This document shows positions 62,607 through 64,000 of a stretch of 64,000 nt of DNA, piece by piece (within the stretch, counting starts at the first letter, position 1; every line of letters starts with the position of its first letter). This DNA comes from Flavobacterium succinicans LMG 10402. Its GTDB lineage: Bacteria > Bacteroidota > Bacteroidia > Flavobacteriales > Flavobacteriaceae. Location: positions 186,001 to 250,000 of the forward strand of contig NZ_JATV01000004.1 of NCBI RefSeq assembly GCF_000611675.1. The letters run 5' to 3'. The notes beneath the pieces were generated by a model that searched no databases, was not told the origin of the DNA, and saw nothing but the letters and a program-made list of their open reading frames with translations. A program made the position numbers and the translations under genes.

Positions 62607-62941
62607 AGTTAAAATAGATTTTAGTTGTTTCAAATGTAAGAAAAAAATGTAAACAAAATCTTAGGCTTATTTTTTTTCTCAATGTTCTTTCGGCTTGATT
62701 CAGTTTTTAAGACTGATTTTTGTGTACTTCATCGGATTTTTATGCATTTCGTCTATTTCTATTAACATTTCAAGGCTTTGTTTTAACAAACTCAAATAAA
62801 GACATAATGATACAGTAATTTTAAAGGTCTAAATTGTGTTTTTTGTTTAAAATGGTATTTTTACGCACTATTAAAATATCCACCAAAAAAAGATTTAGAA
62901 TTTAGACAACCGATTTCTAAACTGAATATAAGCGTTGTTGA
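62607..62941. other. 335-base gap between divergent genes
   Basis: AT-rich upstream region shared by the barrel protein (minus) and the LytTR regulator (plus). Apart from the -7 box listed next I see only weak inverted words (for example TCAGT/ACTGA near 62,700). There is no ORF or repeat. Confidence 0.45.
62631..62638 (-). promoter_or_regulatory. Candidate -7 element of the barrel protein gene
   Basis: TACATTTG on the minus strand, 24 bases before the start codon. A TTTG at 62657-62654 gives a 15-base spacer, shorter than usual. Confidence 0.4.
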
Positions 62942-63754
62942 ATGAGTTTTACCTATATTATTATTGACGATTCTCAAGAAAGTGCTTTGGATACCAAGGC
63001 TACCGCACAAAGTTTTTCGGAACTAGAATTCTTAGGTATGACTTTTACGCTTGAACAAGGAGTACAGTTGATACTTGAAAAAGGGCCTGATCTTGTTTTT
63101 TTAGAGATTGCTCCTGGTGATGAAAAAAGCAAGTTATCCTTATTTTTGATTAGTGAATTGCACCGTTTTTTAGCCATTCTGCCAGCAATAATTATTACAA
63201 CTACCCAAAAAGAGTACGCATTCGAGGCCATTGATTATGGTGTTTTTGATTATTTTTTAAAACCAGTATCCTCCGTACAGCTATTAAAGACATTGCATAA
63301 GTTGCGAAAAAAAGAACCATTTCTTTTGCCTCAAACCGAAACACGTCATGAAAGTAATGCGGATGCTAGGGCAAGGGTTCAATTAGAAACTCAAGCAATA
63401 CCCAAACCGTTAACAATTTGTATTAAATCCTATGGCGATTATCGGTACCTTGTTGCAGACGAGATTACGCATTTTGAAGCCGACAATAACTCGACCGATA
63501 TTTATTTGAAATCAGGAGAAAAAATTACAGCCTTTAAGACCCTTAAACATTTTGAATCCATGTTGGTTTTTCCATTCGTTCGAATCCACAATAGTTTTAT
63601 CGTTAATAGCCATTGGATCTCCCGAATTCAAATGGGAAATTCTCAATGTTTTATCAGGAATTCCTCCATAAAAATTCCTTTTTCCAAAACATACAAAACG
63701 AATGTTGACTTAATTATTTCTGGTTTTTCTGATCAAAATTATATAGAGTTTTGA
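62942..63754 (+). CDS. LytTR-family response regulator with a substituted receiver
   Basis: The 270-residue protein has an N-terminal receiver (about 1-120) and a C-terminal LytTR DNA-binding domain (about 165-260; HFEADNNSTDIYLKSGEKIT, FVRIHNSFIVN). In the receiver the acidic pair D9-D10 and the LKP lysine K107 are kept, but the phospho-acceptor position reads VFLEI with E55 instead of Asp (codon GAG at 63104-63106). Such a protein cannot be phosphorylated in the normal way and may be locked active or controlled otherwise. No kinase is adjacent. Confidence 0.9.
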   Translation: MSFTYIIIDDSQESALDTKATAQSFSELEFLGMTFTLEQGVQLILEKGPDLVFLEIAPGDEKSKLSLFLISELHRFLAILPAIIITTTQKEYAFEAIDYGVFDYFLKPVSSVQLLKTLHKLRKKEPFLLPQTETRHESNADARARVQLETQAIPKPLTICIKSYGDYRYLVADEITHFEADNNSTDIYLKSGEKITAFKTLKHFESMLVFPFVRIHNSFIVNSHWISRIQMGNSQCFIRNSSIKIPFSKTYKTNVDLIISGFSDQNYIEF

Positions 63755-63927
63755 TAATCAGTCTATTTGCTCTAATTTGACTACTCTTCACTCATGAATG
63801 CCTATGTTCTACCAAAAAGCGTGTTTATGTGTAGGAAAAAATCCTGTTACCTACTTAGATTTACAAAACAATTCCGAACAGATCGGGGGAAAAGTAAAAT
63901 CTAATCAAAAACATAAAGCACCAAATT

Positions 63928-64000
63928 ATGAAAAAAGCAATCTTAACTATCGGTTTATTTACATTAGTAATGGGATTAACATCATTTACTTCTACTGAAG
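63928..64000 (+). CDS. 5' end of a secreted protein, cut by the window end
   Basis: The frame begins MKKAILTIGLFTLVMGLTSF and continues to the last base. The visible 24 residues form a Sec signal peptide with a Lys-Lys start and hydrophobic core. It lies 173 bases downstream of the LytTR gene on the same strand. The family cannot be decided from the fragment. Confidence 0.55.
   Translation, partial: MKKAILTIGLFTLVMGLTSFTSTE

Noticed and set aside
63798..63998. 66-codon plus-strand ORF at the window end
   Set aside because: It reads out of frame through the signal peptide beginning at 63928, which is the more convincing coding start.
1..64000. tRNA, rRNA, tmRNA or riboswitch
   Set aside because: I scanned for T-arm and acceptor patterns and for rRNA-like blocks and found none; a covariance search would be needed to exclude small structured RNAs fully.

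Overview
The window reads as chromosomal core DNA from an aerobic member of Flavobacteriia, most likely Flavobacterium or a close relative. The evidence is AT-rich sequence, promoters of the Bacteroidetes type (TAnnTTTG at -7, sometimes with TTG or TTTG about 19-21 bases upstream), the gliding-motility lipoprotein GldH, Bacteroidetes families such as DUF4837, DUF4286 and a stand-alone RicT, and many short palindromic intergenic repeats. I see no rRNA, tRNA, CRISPR array, prophage or insertion sequence with a transposase.

Positions 1-14,052 hold a nearly complete heme pathway. On the minus strand lie hemA, a GxxExxY ORF, hemC, hemD, hemE, a hypothetical gene, a GNAT gene, hemF, a DUF4421-like gene, hemB and a small cytochrome c lipoprotein. 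On the plus strand, divergent from hemA, lie an AraC-family regulator, ferrochelatase hemH and the membrane oxidase hemJ. Only hemL is missing for the route from glutamyl-tRNA to protoheme. Positions 14,192-23,589 carry a sensor kinase, a crotonase, an HD hydrolase, lipid enzymes (acyl-ACP desaturase, PlsC), rnpA, a C-terminal processing protease and smaller genes.

Positions 23,637-33,091 concern the cell envelope and central metabolism: an MltD-like lytic transglycosylase with four LysM repeats, pgk, a two-subunit 3-oxoacid CoA-transferase, and the compact operon ricT-gldH-PBP1A. Positions 34,782-37,746 hold the most interesting module. TrhO and TrhP, two enzymes known to make the same wobble uridine hydroxylation by different chemistry, lie next to each other, share a C-terminal domain by sequence, and TrhP is translationally coupled to a 4Fe-4S ferredoxin. 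An RND efflux operon follows (38,273-43,927).

Positions 44,000-63,754 are translation and housekeeping genes (metG, serS, ksgA, glyS, mgtE, proC, nhaA, sod, comF). They include a small ORF plus nucleotidyltransferase pair and a LytTR regulator whose receiver phospho-acceptor position is Glu instead of Asp. The final 73 bases start a secreted protein that runs off the window. Between genes there are several families of structured repeats. One copy appears to be interrupted by a MITE-like element with terminal inverted repeats and an 8-base direct repeat.
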